Source: UBA6921 sp031363085
GTDB lineage: Bacteria > Pseudomonadota > Gammaproteobacteria > SG8-11
Reading direction: 5' to 3'
Assembly (NCBI GenBank): GCA_031363085.1
Contig: JANLTU010000239.1
Span: 1-28,000 of the forward strand
Length of the DNA stretch: 28,000 nucleotides
The first letter of the stretch is position 1. Each line of letters begins with the position of its first letter. The notes beneath the pieces are model-generated. The model had not been told where the DNA came from. It made no database searches and was given only the letters and a program-made list of their open reading frames with translations. Position numbers and translations under genes: made by a program. This document shows positions 6,421-14,695 of this stretch, piece after piece.

Positions 6421-7503
6421 TCACTTCACATTGTTGTAAACAAAGTTGGCATAGCTCGCTTCGGCGATCCGGAACCACTGGAACTCGTCGTTGCGGAAGC
6501 GTTTCCAGGACTCGAAGATTTTTTTGAAGGCCGGATTCTTGGCCATTTCATCGTCGTAAATTTCGTTGGCGGCTTTCAGCGCCGCTTCCATTAAATCTTT
6601 GGGAAATTGATGCAACACCGCGCCGCTTTGCAACAGGCGACCCAGCGCAGCGGGATTCTTCGCATCGTATTCGGCCAACATGTGCAGGTTGGCTTCAGCG
6701 GCAGCAACGGTAACGCACTGCCGGTAGAACTCCGGTAGTTTTTCCCATTCTTTTAGCCCGATGTAGAGCGACATGGTTGGGCCACCTTCCCACCAGCCGG
6801 GGTAATAGTAATGCTTGGCCACTTTATAGAAACCGAGTTTTTCGTCGTCGTAGGGGCCGACCCATTCAGCGGCGTCGATGGTGCCTTTTTCCAGTGCGGG
6901 ATAAATGTCACTACCCGGTAGCGATTGTGGCACCGCGCCCAGCTTGGCCATGATTTCGCCACCGAAACCCGGGATGCGCATCTTTACGCCTTTAAAATCA
7001 GCGAGACTTTTAATTTCATTGCGAAACCAGCCGCCCATTTGCGTACCGGTGTTGCCGCAGGGAAAATTAATCACGTTGTAGCTTTTGTAGAACTCGCGTA
7101 GCAGATCGAGGCCGCCGCCGTAGTAGAACCATGCATTCTGTTGGCGCGCGGTCAGTCCAAAGGGGAGCGCGGTGTCAAACGCAAACGCCTTGTTTTTCCC
7201 CACGTAGTAATAGCCGGCGCTGTGGCCGCATTCAACAGTGCCGTTTTGCACCGCATCCAGCACTTGCAGGCCGGGAACGATCTCTCCCGGCGCGAACAGG
7301 CGAATTTGAAATTTGCCCTGTGTGAGTTGTTGGATGCGTTTGGTGAATTGCTCGCCGCCGCCATGGATCGTGTCGAGACTTTTTGGAAAGCTCGACGCCA
7401 TCCGCCATTTAAGTTCTGGCAGTTCGTCCGCACGTGCCGGGGCCATGCTTGCGCCTGCGGCCAAGCCCAGACCGGCTGTTTTTAGAAACTCTCGTCGTTC
7501 CAC
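6421..7503 (-). CDS. TRAP transporter substrate-binding protein, TakP-like (DctP family)
   Basis: A 360-residue periplasmic solute-binding protein. The N-terminus has a twin-arginine signal (ERREFLKTAGLG) with likely cleavage after APARA, so it should be exported folded. The core contains RNEIKSLADFKGVKMRIPG, where the arginine normally pairs with the substrate carboxylate, and DAAEWVGPYDDEKLGFYKVA, typical of the TakP branch that binds 2-oxo acids such as pyruvate. The substrate is inferred only. The start is GTG at 7503 with AAGGA upstream. No DctQ or DctM membrane subunits are in the window, so its partner must be elsewhere or it is an orphan. It lies 20 bases from the methyltransferase gene on the same strand. 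Confidence 0.92.
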   Translation of the reverse strand: MERREFLKTAGLGLAAGASMAPARADELPELKWRMASSFPKSLDTIHGGGEQFTKRIQQLTQGKFQIRLFAPGEIVPGLQVLDAVQNGTVECGHSAGYYYVGKNKAFAFDTALPFGLTARQQNAWFYYGGGLDLLREFYKSYNVINFPCGNTGTQMGGWFRNEIKSLADFKGVKMRIPGFGGEIMAKLGAVPQSLPGSDIYPALEKGTIDAAEWVGPYDDEKLGFYKVAKHYYYPGWWEGGPTMSLYIGLKEWEKLPEFYRQCVTVAAAEANLHMLAEYDAKNPAALGRLLQSGAVLHQFPKDLMEAALKAANEIYDDEMAKNPAFKKIFESWKRFRNDEFQWFRIAEASYANFVYNNVK

Positions 7504-7523
7504 AGTGGTAATCCTTGCATGAG

Positions 7524-8342
7524 CTAAAGTTCGGGGAGCGCGACGCCATGCGTGGCATCGGAGCGCTTAATCGCAAAATTTTTCTGCATACTATATTGGT
7601 CGTCGCGTAATTTAAAGCGAATGTACGGATTAACCGTGCCCAAGGTTTCGTAGTGGGTATCCAGCTCCTGCGCCCAGCGTTTAGCGATGGCCTGTTCCTG
7701 TGGCCGGTCGGCGTCGTCGAGCAAAATAACGCAGTCGGGAGCGAGTCTTGACTTCATGACCGGCAGCAGACCATAGCGCCCGCCATAGGTTGTGCCCGGT
7801 GGCCCGTCGCAGACCACGAGTGCGTAGTTATCCGGTGTTGATTCGGCCGGCGGTTGATACCAGATGAAGTCGCCGTATTCTTTGAGAGGCTGCACGTGCA
7901 TTTGCACCGCGTGGATTCGATAACGTTTAAGAAGCTGGCTGACCCGCTGGCCCCAAGCGACATGGTGTTCAAGCGAGCTGAGGACGTTACCGGATTTTTG
8001 TACCAGCGCGCCGATCAGCAGAGTCGTCAATCCCGAACCGCATTCCAAAATCGGCCCACGGCAGGCTTGGGCGTGTTCCAGGCAGCCTTGCAAGTATTCG
8101 GTGTCGGACGACCACGCCTCGTTGCCCCAACCATAAATCAGGTCGCGCAAAACGCGCTGGTCAAAGTCTGCACGGTGTTCGAGGCCCCACAGGAATTTTT
8201 TAAAGGCGCGGCGAAATACCACCGCACGATGAAGCGTGTGCAGAGCACTGCGCAGCGACGGCGTTAAAAAAAATTTGGCAACGCTTTTGACGATACCCAG
8301 CTTGGAGGATTTTTGTTTTTGCATCTTTACGACGACTGTCAT
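7524..8342 (-). CDS. Class I SAM-dependent methyltransferase-like protein
   Basis: The 272-residue product has a Rossmann methyltransferase core: PILECGSGLTTLLIGAL (motif I, glycine-rich SAM loop), then LSSLEHHVAWGQRV (acidic residue after strand 2), then YALVVCDGPPG (motif near strand 4) and CVILLDDADR (strand 5). This resembles the Methyltransf_24-type group. The N-terminal 60 residues are basic with a short hydrophobic stretch and may bind a membrane or partner. The target is unknown. A second possible start lies six codons in (8324). The gene precedes the TRAP binding protein gene on the same strand, but no shared function is evident. Confidence 0.75.
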   Translation of the reverse strand: MTVVVKMQKQKSSKLGIVKSVAKFFLTPSLRSALHTLHRAVVFRRAFKKFLWGLEHRADFDQRVLRDLIYGWGNEAWSSDTEYLQGCLEHAQACRGPILECGSGLTTLLIGALVQKSGNVLSSLEHHVAWGQRVSQLLKRYRIHAVQMHVQPLKEYGDFIWYQPPAESTPDNYALVVCDGPPGTTYGGRYGLLPVMKSRLAPDCVILLDDADRPQEQAIAKRWAQELDTHYETLGTVNPYIRFKLRDDQYSMQKNFAIKRSDATHGVALPEL

Positions 8343-8660
8343 GTGTTAAAGCAACCTCATGGCGAAATTGCCCGGTATATGGACAGCGGTTAACGTCGCC
8401 GCAGCGAATTTTTTACCCAAAGTATTGTGTTCGAAACTAGTGAAGTGAGCCTTAAGGCCAACTGAATTTGAGTTGCTGCCAGCGCACCGCTTTCGCGCCG
8501 CCGGAGCACCATTCTCAGACGCGATTTTATGGTGCGGGCCTACACCGTTTACAGGCAGGAGGGTATTCGTAGTTGTACCTTGACATTAAATAGCCACGCG
8601 ATAGTTGTCGTTGTGTTTCTCGCCGTATTGTTTCATAACAATGATACACACCACGACAAC
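8343..8660. other. Intergenic stretch without a clear gene
   Basis: This divergent region separates the methyltransferase gene from the broken small gene. An AGGAGGG at 8557-8563 resembles a ribosome site but has no well-spaced start in the frame of the downstream gene. The open frame from 8529 could extend that gene with a hydrophobic stretch, but nothing supports it strongly. Confidence 0.4.
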
Positions 8661-8897
8661 ATGGGCGCTGCCATGTTCAATATCATCTGCACCACCGATC
8701 CCATCAGTCTGAAGGATTTGCCGGACATTTCTGGCTTGCCTTGCAGTATCGATCAGGGCACGGAGACGTGTGTCACGGTGTACTTCGAGTCGGAAGCCAA
8801 TCGGCGCGCGTTCTAGAATATTCCGGTGGAACATCCCACCAGCGAGTTGCCGGTGAATCTGGATAATCCGACCGATGAATTTATTGATGAAGGCTAA
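8661..8897 (+). pseudogene. Small conserved-looking gene interrupted by an in-frame amber codon
   Basis: Reading from ATG 8661, the frame gives MGAAMFNIICTTDPISLKDL, ISGLPCSIDQGTETCVTVYF, ESEANRRAF, then TAG at 8814-8816, and continues in the same frame with NIPVEHPTSELPVNLDNPTD and EFIDEG before TAA at 8895-8897. The acidic, protein-like composition carries on after the stop, so a single nonsense change (for example TAC or TGG to TAG) in a gene of about 78 codons is the simplest reading. The open frame extends upstream to ATG 8529, so the true start is uncertain. I do not recognise the family. It lies 31 bases before the next gene on the same strand and may share its transcript. Confidence 0.55.
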
Positions 8898-8928
8898 GGT
8901 TTGGAAATAATAACGGAGGTTAAGTGTC

Positions 8929-9435
8929 ATGCTCAGGCGACTATTTTTTGTAATCCCCGATCCGGGATTGGCGGTCGAAGTGGTCAACGAGATCGAGCAT
9001 ATGGGAGTTGCGCGTGATCACATCCACGCATTGGCGCGTGACGGCATGGACGTGTCCGCGCTGCCCAAGGCCACAGCGGCACAGCGTAACGATGTGGCCT
9101 GGAAAATCGAATGGAATTTGTGGAAGGTGAATCTCGCGTTGTTCGGCGTCGCGTTGCTCGGTTTTATTTTGGCGCTCAGCGCGGCGTCCGCGACTTGGTC
9201 CGTGGTTGCGATGGCGGCGATGTTGTTGACATTTTTACTCGGCGCGCTGTTTGTTTTTTATGTTCCCGACACGCATCTCGACGAATTCACCGCAGCGCTC
9301 GCGCATGGCGAGGTTGTGTTGATGGTCGACGTCCCCAAACGGCGCGTGCAGGACATCGAAACCTGGGTTGATCGTCATCATCCCGAAGCGGTCTGTGGCG
9401 GCGTGGGCTGGGCTTTGGAGCGGTTCGGAATTTAG
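8929..9435 (+). CDS. Small inner-membrane protein of unknown function
   Basis: The 168-residue product starts at an ATG with a good ribosome site (GGAGG, 8 bases upstream). The N-terminal 60 residues (LFFVIPDPGLAVEVVNEIEH then DHIHALARDG) look like a small alpha/beta domain of the kind found in general-stress and DUF1269-like proteins. Two hydrophobic helices follow at about residues 66-85 and 89-110, separated by a very short loop, forming a hairpin. The C-terminal part (HLDEFTAALAHGEVVLMVDVPKRRV) looks like a second soluble alpha/beta segment. The gene converges on the Hyf-like operon and overlaps its last gene by 4 bases. I cannot assign a function. Confidence 0.75.
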   Translation: MLRRLFFVIPDPGLAVEVVNEIEHMGVARDHIHALARDGMDVSALPKATAAQRNDVAWKIEWNLWKVNLALFGVALLGFILALSAASATWSVVAMAAMLLTFLLGALFVFYVPDTHLDEFTAALAHGEVVLMVDVPKRRVQDIETWVDRHHPEAVCGGVGWALERFGI

Positions 9436-9968
9436 CTTGGCGTTACTACCGTCGCCGCCTGCGGCGATGTGATCGCGGTGAGTATGCCGCGTAGCAAGGC
9501 GGTAGGTGTCGGCGGGCAGCCGGGCACTGCGACGTCGACCGGGATGACGTTGGCCACTTTTCCGCAGCTCGCATAACTTTCGCCGAAGATTCCGCCATCG
9601 CAGCCGCAGTCTCCGACGGCCACCACCCACTTGGGTTCGGGGGTTGCGTCGTAAGTGCGCTTGAGTGCGACTTCCATATGTTTCGAGACGGGGCCCGTCA
9701 CCAGCAACAGGTCGGCGTGGCGCGGGCTGGCAGCGAATTTTATGCCCAGTCCTTCAATGTTGTAGTAGGCGTTGTTGAGCGCGTGTATTTCCAGTTCGCA
9801 GCCGTTGCAGGAGCCCGCATCGACGTGCCGTATGACCAGCGCACGACCGAAGCTGGCGAGAATTTGCGCCTGGATTTGTTGCGTCGTAACGCGCAGGGTT
9901 TCGTCCGCTAATGGTGCTGTGTCGGACAAGATGCCGCTTTTGACAATGAGATTAATGATCTTGAACAT
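9432..9968 (-). CDS. HyfI/NuoB-like [4Fe-4S] small subunit of a group 4 hydrogenase-related (Ehr) complex
   Basis: This 178-residue protein is the small electron-transfer subunit, homologous to NuoB, HycG and HyfI. It carries the cysteines expected for the proximal (N2-type) cluster: C54 and C57 in GSCNGCELEIHAL, C121 in VGDCGCDGG and C151 in PGCPPTP. In the complex it would sit on the cytoplasmic side between the large subunit and the membrane arm. Its ATG shares bases with the stop of the large-subunit gene (TAATG), so the two are translationally coupled. It is the last gene of the operon and ends against a convergent gene. The cluster ligands are intact even though the large subunit has lost its metal site. 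Confidence 0.9.
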   Translation of the reverse strand: MFKIINLIVKSGILSDTAPLADETLRVTTQQIQAQILASFGRALVIRHVDAGSCNGCELEIHALNNAYYNIEGLGIKFAASPRHADLLLVTGPVSKHMEVALKRTYDATPEPKWVVAVGDCGCDGGIFGESYASCGKVANVIPVDVAVPGCPPTPTALLRGILTAITSPQAATVVTPS

Positions 9969-11503
9969 TACAAGTCATGCCCGCTGTAACTTAAGTTGAA
10001 GGATTTATTGATCAACGGAAAATCCGGAACGATGTTGCCCATCACTGCGTGCTCCAGCAACGGCCAGTTTTGCCAGGACGGATCGTGCGCGTGCAGCCGC
10101 GCGATGCCACCGCTGTCATCGGTATGCAGGGCCACCAGGACTTCGCCGCGCCAGGCTTCGATCCAGCCAACGCCCAGCGCGCGCGCTGCTGCGGACGGCA
10201 GCTCGCCGCAGACCGGACCTTCCGGAATTAATGTCAATATCTGGCGAATCAGGCGCAACGATTCGATAATTTCTTCGAAGCGCACACTGACGCGCGCGGC
10301 GACATCGCCGTTGGCGTGCGTCGCCATGCGCACGTCGAGCTCATGATAGGGCGCACAGGGTAGTTGCACGCGTAAATCCCAGGCTTGGGCGCTGGCGCGT
10401 CCGGCCAGTCCCGCAAGACCCAATTGTGCTGCCAGTACCGCAGTCACGTTGCCGGTGGTGAGGAAGCGGTCCTGCACGCCGGCGTGTTGGTCGTAAATCG
10501 CGTGCAGGGTGTTGACCGTTTGTTCCAACGCGTCGAGTTCGCGTGACAGTTGCGCACCGCGCTCGACCGTGTTCACATCGGCCGCCACACCGCCGGGCAG
10601 CACGCAATCCATCAAATAGCGATGACCGAAAAGCGTGTGGTTCATGTGCAGCATTTGTTCTTTTAAAATCCAGAATTGCGCGAAGCCGAAGCTCAGCGCC
10701 GCGTCGTTGCCCAAATAGCCCAGATCGCCGAGGTGATTCGCGATGCGTTCACGCTCCAGAAACAGGGCGCGTAACCACAGTGCACGCGGTGGAACGACGC
10801 AGCCGGTGACACTTTCCACCGCCATCGCGTAGGCCCACGCGTAAGCGACGGTGCTGTCGCCGCTGATGCGCCCGGCGAGCTTTGCGCCTTGTGTCAAGCT
10901 CAGCGCCTCAAAGCGTTTCTCGATGCCTTTGTGGGTGTAGCCCAGACGCTCTTCCAGACGCAATACGCGTTCGCCGACCACCGAGAAACGAAAGTGTCCC
11001 GGTTCGATGGTGCCGGCGTGTACCGGCCCCACCGGGATTTCGTGCACACCGTCGCCGCTGACGCGCACGAATTGATAATCGTCGCCTGCCGCCTGCGTTG
11101 GGATTGACGGCGTAAAATCTTTACGCAACGGAAATTGATCTTCCGGCCATGCGGCATGTCGTAGCCATTTGCGTTGATCAACGGCGTCGGCGGCTTGCAC
11201 TCCCAGCAAGTCAAACAGCGCGCGTTGCATGCGTGCGGCGGCGGGAAAAATACCGCTGAGATCGGGATAGCAGGGTGGCTGCGCCGCCAACGGCAACGTT
11301 AACCACAACAAGTCGTCGCGCGTGGCCAACGCGCAGTGCACTGCAAACCCCGCGTCATGTTTGCGTTCGTCGCTGCCCCACAACGCGACCAAGCGTCCGC
11401 CGCCGTCACGCACGTTGCGACACTGGGCGAGCCAGTGCGGCGCGTCCACGTACGTGTGCCAGGATTTGACAGCTCCGGGGAGTGGGGTAGCGGTGTCAAG
11501 CAT
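9968..11503 (-). CDS. HyfG/HycE-like large subunit lacking [NiFe] ligands (Ehr-type)
   Basis: The 511-residue protein combines an N-terminal NuoC-like part (about 1-135) and a NuoD/HycE-like part containing VGPVHAGTIEPGHFRF, LEERLGYTHKGIEKRFE and ERIANHLGDLGYLGNDAALS. Real group 4 hydrogenases bind nickel and iron through an RxCGxC motif and a C-terminal DPCxxC motif. Here the first is RISGDS (212-217) and the second is DPSWQNW (from about 474), so all four cysteines are gone. It cannot be a [NiFe] hydrogenase of the known kind. Such complexes are called energy-converting hydrogenase related (Ehr), and their substrate is not established. Between this gene and the upstream membrane gene lies a 112-base gap with a REPIN. 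Confidence 0.9.
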   Translation of the reverse strand: MLDTATPLPGAVKSWHTYVDAPHWLAQCRNVRDGGGRLVALWGSDERKHDAGFAVHCALATRDDLLWLTLPLAAQPPCYPDLSGIFPAAARMQRALFDLLGVQAADAVDQRKWLRHAAWPEDQFPLRKDFTPSIPTQAAGDDYQFVRVSGDGVHEIPVGPVHAGTIEPGHFRFSVVGERVLRLEERLGYTHKGIEKRFEALSLTQGAKLAGRISGDSTVAYAWAYAMAVESVTGCVVPPRALWLRALFLERERIANHLGDLGYLGNDAALSFGFAQFWILKEQMLHMNHTLFGHRYLMDCVLPGGVAADVNTVERGAQLSRELDALEQTVNTLHAIYDQHAGVQDRFLTTGNVTAVLAAQLGLAGLAGRASAQAWDLRVQLPCAPYHELDVRMATHANGDVAARVSVRFEEIIESLRLIRQILTLIPEGPVCGELPSAAARALGVGWIEAWRGEVLVALHTDDSGGIARLHAHDPSWQNWPLLEHAVMGNIVPDFPLINKSFNLSYSGHDL

Positions 11504-11534
11504 AGACGCGAAACCTCCAGTGTATTTGATCCTC

Positions 11535-11607
11535 TGTAGGAGCGCCGCCTCGGCGCGATGGCCTCAGAATTAGCCATAACCATCGCGCCGAGGGCGGCGT
11601 TCCTACA
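11535..11607. repeat. REPIN: paired inverted REP palindromes inside the operon
   Basis: The left arm reads TGTAGGAGCGCCGCC then TCGGCGCGATGG (11535-11561). The right arm is its near-perfect inverse, ending GGCGTTCCTACA (11580-11607), with 18 bases between. Each arm is itself partly palindromic. This is the REP-doublet type spread through many gammaproteobacterial genomes by RAYT transposases. It sits between two genes of one operon and could form a strong hairpin in the transcript. A single related copy lies at 16825-16849. Confidence 0.85.
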
Positions 11608-11615
11608 TTTGAATA

Positions 11616-13064
11616 TTATCCGATCAGTGCCGCCGCTTGCCGATACCATTGTGCCAGCAGCGGCGGCATATAGATGCCCAGCAGCAGCACCAGCACGAGG
11701 TGCGCAAACACCGGCAGCAAGGCGGGGGAATGCGCGAGGCGCGGCAGCGTGGTTTCGCCGAATACCATCGGCTGCACTTTGCCGAACACGGCGGCGAAGG
11801 CGACCGCCAGCGAGATCAACAATAACGGCGTTGCCCAGGTGTGTTCATGCATCGCGGTGGTGATGATCAGGAATTCGCTGGTGAACACACCGAACGGCGG
11901 AATGCCCAGGATTGCCAGTGTGCCGAGTGTCAGGCCCCAGCCGATGGTGGGATTGGTCTTGATCAGGCCGCGGATGCTGTCCATCAACTGCGTGCCGGAT
12001 GCTTGCGTGGCGTGGCCGACGGCAAAAAAAATTGCCGACTTGGTGAGTGAGTGCACCGTCATGTGCAGTAACCCGGCGAAGGTGGCGACCGGGCCGCCCA
12101 TGCCGAAGGCGAAGGTCATCAACCCCATGTGCTCGATTGACGAGTAAGCGAACATGCGCTTGATATCTTTTTGCCGCGACAGGAAAAATGCCGCGATCAC
12201 CACCGACAGCATGCCGAAGCCCATCATCAGTTGACCGGCGAAACCAGTGCCCAGCGCGCCGTCGGCCAGGGTTTTGCTGCGCAGCACCGCGTATAACGCG
12301 ACGTTGAGCAGCAGGCCGGACAACACCGCCGAGATCGGCGTCGGCCCTTCGGCGTGGGCGTCGGGCAGCCAGTTGTGCAGCGGCACCAGGCCGATTTTAG
12401 TGCCGTAACCAACCAGCAAAAACACAAAGGCAAGCGACATCACGGTGGGTTCGAGCTGGGTCTTGACTTCATTGAGGTGCGTCCACAACAGCGCGGTACC
12501 GCCTGCCCCCAGAACTTTTTCCGCCGCGAAATACAACAGGATAGTGCCGAACAGCGCCTGCGCGATGCCGACGCTGCACAGGATGAAATACTTCCACGCG
12601 GCTTCGAGACTGGTCGGCGTGCGGTACAAACTGACCAGCAACACGGTGGAAAGAGTCGCCGCTTCCATCGTCACCCACAGCAAGCCCATGTTGTTGGTGG
12701 TCAGCGCCAGCAACATTGCGAACATGAACAGTTGATACATGCTGTGATAGAGCCGCAGCATGTTAGGCGTGAGCCGGCCGTGGTCCGCTTCAATACGCAT
12801 GTAAGGGCGCGAAAATAACGCGGTGGTGAGGCCGACGAACGCGGTAAGCCCGACCAGAAACACATTGAAAGAATCGACAAAGAACCAAGCATTGTATTCG
12901 GAGTAGGGGCCGTCGGCGATCACGCGCGCCACCAATGCGCTGGCGGCGGCAAAGGTCAGCAAGCTGAACTGAGTGTTGAGTTCCGGCGCATACCGCCATG
13001 CGCCCAGTAGCGCGAGCAGAGCGCCGCCGCACAGCGGAATACTCAGCAGCAGTAGGATTTCCAT
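11616..13064 (-). CDS. HyfF-like proton-translocating membrane subunit (NuoN/MrpD family)
   Basis: A very hydrophobic 482-residue antiporter-like subunit, related to NuoN/NuoM and HyfF, expected to have about 13-14 transmembrane helices and a proton channel. Visible family features are the NMGLLWVTMEAATLSTVLLVSLYR segment, with the glutamate of the TM5 region, the GYGTKIGLVPLHNWLPDAHAEGPTPISAVLSGLLL block, with the conserved lysine and the broken-helix signature, and AYSSIEHMGLMTFA. The gene starts directly after the HyfE-like stop codon (TAG then ATG), so coupling is likely. The channel residues look intact, suggesting that ion pumping or ion-driven chemistry is retained. Confidence 0.92.
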   Translation of the reverse strand: MEILLLLSIPLCGGALLALLGAWRYAPELNTQFSLLTFAAASALVARVIADGPYSEYNAWFFVDSFNVFLVGLTAFVGLTTALFSRPYMRIEADHGRLTPNMLRLYHSMYQLFMFAMLLALTTNNMGLLWVTMEAATLSTVLLVSLYRTPTSLEAAWKYFILCSVGIAQALFGTILLYFAAEKVLGAGGTALLWTHLNEVKTQLEPTVMSLAFVFLLVGYGTKIGLVPLHNWLPDAHAEGPTPISAVLSGLLLNVALYAVLRSKTLADGALGTGFAGQLMMGFGMLSVVIAAFFLSRQKDIKRMFAYSSIEHMGLMTFAFGMGGPVATFAGLLHMTVHSLTKSAIFFAVGHATQASGTQLMDSIRGLIKTNPTIGWGLTLGTLAILGIPPFGVFTSEFLIITTAMHEHTWATPLLLISLAVAFAAVFGKVQPMVFGETTLPRLAHSPALLPVFAHLVLVLLLGIYMPPLLAQWYRQAAALIG

Positions 13065-13727
13065 CTAGTCGTCTTCCTTTAACTTTTCCATGTGCCGAAT
13101 TTCCAGGCTGTCGAAGGTTTCGCGAATGCGGAAGAAGAAAATTCCGAAGATGATGGTGGCGACCAACACGTCGAGCGCGATGCCTAACTCAATCACCATC
13201 GGCATGCCGTAGGTGGCGCTGGTGGCGGCGAACAACAAGCCGTTTTCCATGGCCAGAAAGCCGATCACCTGCGAGATCGCCTTGCTGCGCGTGATCATCA
13301 TCAGGAACGACAGCAATACGCTGGCCAGTGCGATGCCCAGCAGGCTGCGGGTGATGGCGCCGGACAGTTCGGTAATCGGCGCGGCCAGATTAAACGCAAA
13401 AATTACCAGTACGATTCCGACCAGCATGGTGGTGGGAATGTTGATTAACGTTTCCACGTCCCATTGCACGTTGAGCCGCTGAATCAGGCGGTGCAACAGC
13501 CACGGCAGCACGCCGACCTTGAGCAGCAGCGTCAGCGCGCCGGAATAATACAAGTGCGTTTGCTGGGTGGCGTAGGCGACGATGAAGGTGCTGGATGCGA
13601 GGATGAAGCCCTGCCAAGCGAATAACTGCACTAATGACAATACCCGGCGCTGCGCCAGCATCGCGAACGCGATCAGCAGCAGCAGGGCGGCGAGCAAATT
13701 GACGGTGTTGCCCAGATAGCCGCTCAT
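13065..13727 (-). CDS. HyfE-like membrane subunit (NuoK-related)
   Basis: The 220-residue membrane protein matches the HyfE family, which is NuoK-like but longer. It shows about six hydrophobic helices, with FLMMITRSKAISQVIGFLAMENGLLFA, the conserved ENGLFL-like glutamate motif, in the second half, followed by PMVIELGIALDVLVATIIFGIF. The short charged tail (SLEIRHMEKLKEDD) is cytoplasmic. It is separated by a single base from the stop of the HyfC-like gene (TGAcATG) and abuts the HyfF-like gene, so it is part of the tight operon. Together with the other membrane subunits it would form the ion-translocating arm. Confidence 0.92.
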   Translation of the reverse strand: MSGYLGNTVNLLAALLLLIAFAMLAQRRVLSLVQLFAWQGFILASSTFIVAYATQQTHLYYSGALTLLLKVGVLPWLLHRLIQRLNVQWDVETLINIPTTMLVGIVLVIFAFNLAAPITELSGAITRSLLGIALASVLLSFLMMITRSKAISQVIGFLAMENGLLFAATSATYGMPMVIELGIALDVLVATIIFGIFFFRIRETFDSLEIRHMEKLKEDD

Positions 13728-13728
13728 G

Positions 13729-14685
13729 TCAACGCTCCAGCAAAAAGTGCGTGAGCATGCCGATCACCGCGATCAGAAACGCGGTGCCCAGAAATTCCGG
13801 GGCGCGGAAAATACGCATTTTTGCGCTAAATGCTTCCAGCAGCGCAAGCACGGTGCCGGCGGCGGTGAGTTTGATCACCGCGATCAATAGCGCCAGCGGT
13901 AATGCCGCCCAGTTGCCGCTGTCGGCGATGCCGTAGGGAAAAAACAGGGCGATGCCGATGCTGATGTAAGCGAGCAATTTGATGCTCGACGCCCATTCGA
14001 GCAGCGCCAGATGACGCGCGGAATATTCCAGAATCATCGCCTCGTGGATCATGGTGAGTTCCAGATGCGTGGCCGGATTGTCGATCGGAATGCGCGCGTT
14101 TTCGGCCAACGACACCATGACAAAGGCAACGCCAGCGAATGCCAGACTTGGGTACATCAGCAATGCAAAGTCGATATGGTTCAGGGTCTCGACAATAGTC
14201 GTGAGCGACGTGGACTGGCTGATCAACGACGCGGTGAAGAACACCATCAACATGGCCGGCTCGGCCAGAAACGCGATCAGCATTTCGCGGCGCGCGCCGA
14301 GGCTGCCGAAGGCGGTACCGATGTCCATCGCGGCGAGCGCCAGAAACACGCGCGCCAGCGCGAAGATGCCGACCAACGCGATGACATCGGCGGCGGCCGA
14401 GTAGGGCATGTTGGTGGTGGTCAGGGGCACCATCGCGACCGCCAGCCACATGCACGCAAACACCACGTACGGCGTGATGCAGAACAGCCACGACGCGTTG
14501 TGTGCGATGACGGCGTCTTTGTGAAACAGCTTGCGCAGCAGGTAGTAAGGCTGCAACACGCCCGCGCCGCGCCGGTTTTGTAACCAAGCGCGAACTTGGT
14601 TCACCCAACCCAGCAACAACGGCGCCAGCAGCACGGCGACCAGCGATTCTAAAAGTTGATACCCGATACCTAGCAGGGTGCTCAT
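13729..14685 (-). CDS. HyfC/HycD-like membrane subunit (NuoH family)
   Basis: The 318-residue protein is the NuoH-like membrane anchor that links the soluble electron-transfer module to the antiporter-like arm. It has about eight hydrophobic helices. Family blocks include the amphipathic loop GWVNQVRAWLQNRRGAGVLQPYY, FGSLGARREMLIAFLAEPAM, with charged residues facing the quinone or substrate chamber in relatives, and ARIPIDNPATHLELTMIHEAMILEYSARHLAL. I chose the ATG at 14685 because it fits the family start (STLLGIGYQ) and comes 10 bases after the stop of the preceding gene. The open frame extends 16 codons further into the HyfB-like gene. Confidence 0.92.
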   Translation of the reverse strand: MSTLLGIGYQLLESLVAVLLAPLLLGWVNQVRAWLQNRRGAGVLQPYYLLRKLFHKDAVIAHNASWLFCITPYVVFACMWLAVAMVPLTTTNMPYSAAADVIALVGIFALARVFLALAAMDIGTAFGSLGARREMLIAFLAEPAMLMVFFTASLISQSTSLTTIVETLNHIDFALLMYPSLAFAGVAFVMVSLAENARIPIDNPATHLELTMIHEAMILEYSARHLALLEWASSIKLLAYISIGIALFFPYGIADSGNWAALPLALLIAVIKLTAAGTVLALLEAFSAKMRIFRAPEFLGTAFLIAVIGMLTHFLLER

Positions 14686-14695
14686 AGAAGCCGTG

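Noticed and set aside
12354..12818. Plus-strand open frames inside the Hyf-like operon (also at 14011-14583, 20538-21722 and 22527-23090)
   Set aside because: They are antisense to well-supported genes and have arginine/histidine/glutamine-rich shadow composition; none has family-like motifs.
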